In this document: positions 4,097 to 5,669 of the stretch, in pieces
Numbering within the stretch: the stretch's first letter is position 1
Layout of the letters: every line of letters starts with the position of its first letter
Origin: an uncultured bacterium
Lineage (GTDB): Bacteria; Verrucomicrobiota; Kiritimatiellia; CAIKKV01; CAITUY01
Length of the DNA: 5,669 bases
Direction: 5' to 3'
NCBI GenBank assembly: GCA_903934155.1
Contig: CAIZMS010000229.1
Span: forward strand, 1-5,669
The notes under the pieces: model-generated
The model's input: only the letters and a program-made list of their open reading frames with translations
Database searches by the model: none
Told to the model about the DNA's origin: nothing
Program-made: the position numbers and the translations under genes

Positions 4097-5669
4097 TCAG
4101 TCATTTTCCCCGCAGCACTTTTTGTACTTCTTTCCGCTTCCACAGGGACAAGGATCATTTCTCCCTACTTTTTCGACCTGCCTCCGAACCGGCGTGGACG
4201 CGGCTTTCAGAGCCGCCTGCATGGCTTCATCGCCGCCTCGAACAGCGGAACGGGAAGATTCAGGGGTAGACTCTCCGCCATGCCCAAGCATCGAAACACC
4301 ATCATGGATGGTCTGGGTGGGAATCTGGCGCATGAACCGCTCAAAGGCCAGTATTTGGGCCGAGGCCCGGAAAATCTTCTCACAAATCTCCTCACGGATA
4401 TCGTCCATCAAGGTCGCGAACATGTCGTAGGCTTCGCGCTTGTACTCCACCAGGGGATCCCGCTGCCCATAGGCGCGCAAGCCAACCCCCTGCCGAAGCC
4501 CGTCAATGCTCCTAAGGTAATCCTGCCAATGCTGGTCGATCGACTGCAACATCACCTGGCGCTCGACATTCTGCATAAGCGCCCCGCCGTCGGCGGCGAC
4601 CTTGACTTCATACGCCTCCCTGACCTTGTTGAAAATCAACTCCGTCACGGCATCCAGATCGTCCTTGCCGAAGGTCAGTTCCTCGCGCTTTACAGAGATC
4701 GGGAAGGTGGTGTGCAACCAGATTAGAAACGCCTCACAGGCATCCGCTTTTCCGCCTTTGAGCATCTCCTCGACATGGCTTGAGATCACCTCAAACATGA
4801 CATCATACAGCAATTCACGAGTCTCGTTGCTGCGCACGATATCCCCGCGGAACGAATACAGGATCGTCCGCTGCTTGTTCATCACATCGTCATATTCCAG
4901 TGTACGTTTGCGGATCGAGAAATTTTGCTGCTCGACACGGCGCTGGGCGGTCTCGATGGACCGGTTCAGCAGGCGGTGCTCCAGCATCTCCCCTTCCTCC
5001 ATGCCGAATCGTTCCATGAAGCCAGCAATGCGGTCCGAACCAAACAGCCGCATCAGGTCATCCTCCAGCGAGACATAAAACCGCGACATGCCTGGATCTC
5101 CCTGGCGGGCGCAGCGCCCCCGCAATTGGCGGTCAATACGCCGGGATTCATGCCTCTCGGAAGCGATGACATACAGCCCGCAGGGGTTTTCGAGCAACCG
5201 ATCCTTGAGCGACTTTCCATCCTTTTTGTCAGACAAAGTCTCCTGGGAGAGAATGGTTTCCCGTGGAATCCAAACCACGCCTTCCCCCAGCTTGATGTCG
5301 GTTCCGCGTCCGGCCATATTGGTGGCAATCGTCACAGCGCCCTTCTGTCCGGCGCGGGCCACAATATCGGCCTCGCGCTCGTGGTTCTTGGCATTCAGAA
5401 CATTGTGGGTGATCTTGGCACGACTCAGCATGCGGCTCACCAACTCGGAGGTCTCCACGGAAATCGTCCCCACCAGAACCGGTTGGCCCCGGGTATTGCA
5501 CTCCGTGATCTCATCCACGATCGCCTTGAATTTTTCGCGCTGGGTCTTGTAAACCACGTCATTTTTATCCACGCGTCGCACCGGACGGTTGGTCGGGATT
5601 ACCATCACATCCAGCTTATAAATCTGATGGAATTCGTCCGCCTCGGTTTCCGCGGTTCCGGTCATGCCG
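4097..5669 (-). CDS. secA: Protein translocase motor SecA, C-terminal part (5' end outside window)
   Basis: SecA is the ATPase that pushes unfolded preproteins through SecYEG. About 523 codons are present; the ATP-binding Walker A region and preprotein cross-linking domain lie beyond the window. Residues are counted from the first Met in view. The fragment opens at Met-Thr-Gly-Thr-Ala-Glu-Thr-Glu-Ala and continues with the second nucleotide-binding domain. That domain includes Ala-Gly-Arg-Gly-Thr-Asp (118-123) and motif VI, Gln-Leu-Arg-Gly-Arg-Cys-Ala-Arg-Gln-Gly-Asp-Pro (180-191). The helical scaffold follows, with Glu-Tyr-Asp-Asp-Val-Met (257-262) and Gln-His-Trp-x-x-Tyr-Leu (378-384), and then a variable linker (about 445-497). 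A zinc-binding SEC-C tail closes the protein, with Cys506, Cys508, Cys517 and Cys518. Motif VI usually reads Arg-Ser-Gly-Arg; here Cys-Ala replaces Ser-Gly. The intact zinc tail implies SecB or ribosome/lipid contacts. Confidence 0.97.
   Translation of the reverse strand, partial: GMTGTAETEADEFHQIYKLDVMVIPTNRPVRRVDKNDVVYKTQREKFKAIVDEITECNTRGQPVLVGTISVETSELVSRMLSRAKITHNVLNAKNHEREADIVARAGQKGAVTIATNMAGRGTDIKLGEGVVWIPRETILSQETLSDKKDGKSLKDRLLENPCGLYVIASERHESRRIDRQLRGRCARQGDPGMSRFYVSLEDDLMRLFGSDRIAGFMERFGMEEGEMLEHRLLNRSIETAQRRVEQQNFSIRKRTLEYDDVMNKQRTILYSFRGDIVRSNETRELLYDVMFEVISSHVEEMLKGGKADACEAFLIWLHTTFPISVKREELTFGKDDLDAVTELIFNKVREAYEVKVAADGGALMQNVERQVMLQSIDQHWQDYLRSIDGLRQGVGLRAYGQRDPLVEYKREAYDMFATLMDDIREEICEKIFRASAQILAFERFMRQIPTQTIHDGVSMLGHGGESTPESSRSAVRGGDEAMQAALKAASTPVRRQVEKVGRNDPCPCGSGKKYKKCCGEND

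Noticed and set aside
4090..4104. Five-codon minicistron (ATG ... TGA) overlapping the lnt ATG
   Set aside because: ATG-ACT-GAG-TTT-TGA ends at the lnt start as TGATG, which could aid reinitiation, but such short frames arise easily by chance and the secA stop already lies close enough for coupling.
3932..4726. Long plus-strand open frame opposite lnt and secA
   Set aside because: It runs antisense across two clear conserved genes and their junction, has a composition rich in Arg, Pro and His, and shows no recognisable motif.

Overview
The window carries one run of seven genes, all on the minus strand, read from position 5669 down to position 1: the 3' part of secA, then lnt, atpZ, atpI, atpB, atpE and a shortened atpF. 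All of them are housekeeping genes of an energised bacterial inner membrane. Lnt, the last enzyme of lipoprotein maturation, points to a bacterium with an outer membrane. The base composition is moderately GC-rich. The atpZ-atpI-atpB-atpE-atpF order, the Cys-Ala form of SecA motif VI, and GC-rich palindromic and heptamer repeats between genes together suggest a member of the Planctomycetes-Verrucomicrobia-Chlamydiae group, perhaps Kiritimatiellota, Lentisphaerota or Verrucomicrobiota. That placement is an impression from memory of such genomes and has not been tested.

Layout: 4097-5669 is the C-terminal half of the SecA translocase motor, cut by the right edge of the window. 2432-4090 is a complete apolipoprotein N-acyltransferase. 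2106-2435 (AtpZ) and 1714-2106 (AtpI) are the two small assembly-type membrane proteins that often precede an ATP synthase operon. 909-1721, 530-739 and 68-523 are the Fo subunits a, c and b. Spacing is extremely tight (overlaps of 1 to 8 bases, or gaps of 6), so translational coupling is likely from secA to atpB and again from atpE to atpF. The only real gap is 740-908 between atpB and atpE, and it holds a perfect 56-base two-hairpin element.

The genes fit together functionally. SecA drives export of prolipoproteins and other substrates, Lnt finishes lipoproteins in the inner membrane, and AtpZ/AtpI help build or supply the Fo sector made of a, b and c. Conserved residues in subunits a and c indicate proton rather than sodium coupling.

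I see no new biological system here. The unusual content is repeat DNA: three unrelated repeat types lie in 5.7 kb. A palindromic array covers 1-66, directly after a stop codon that shortens subunit b by roughly 35 residues. The double hairpin is at 814-869. A tandem 36-base duplication next to heptamer repeats forms the 3' end of atpZ. The left edge of the window lies inside the palindromic array, which is where a short-read assembly would be expected to break. The long plus-strand open frames are shadows of the minus-strand genes.
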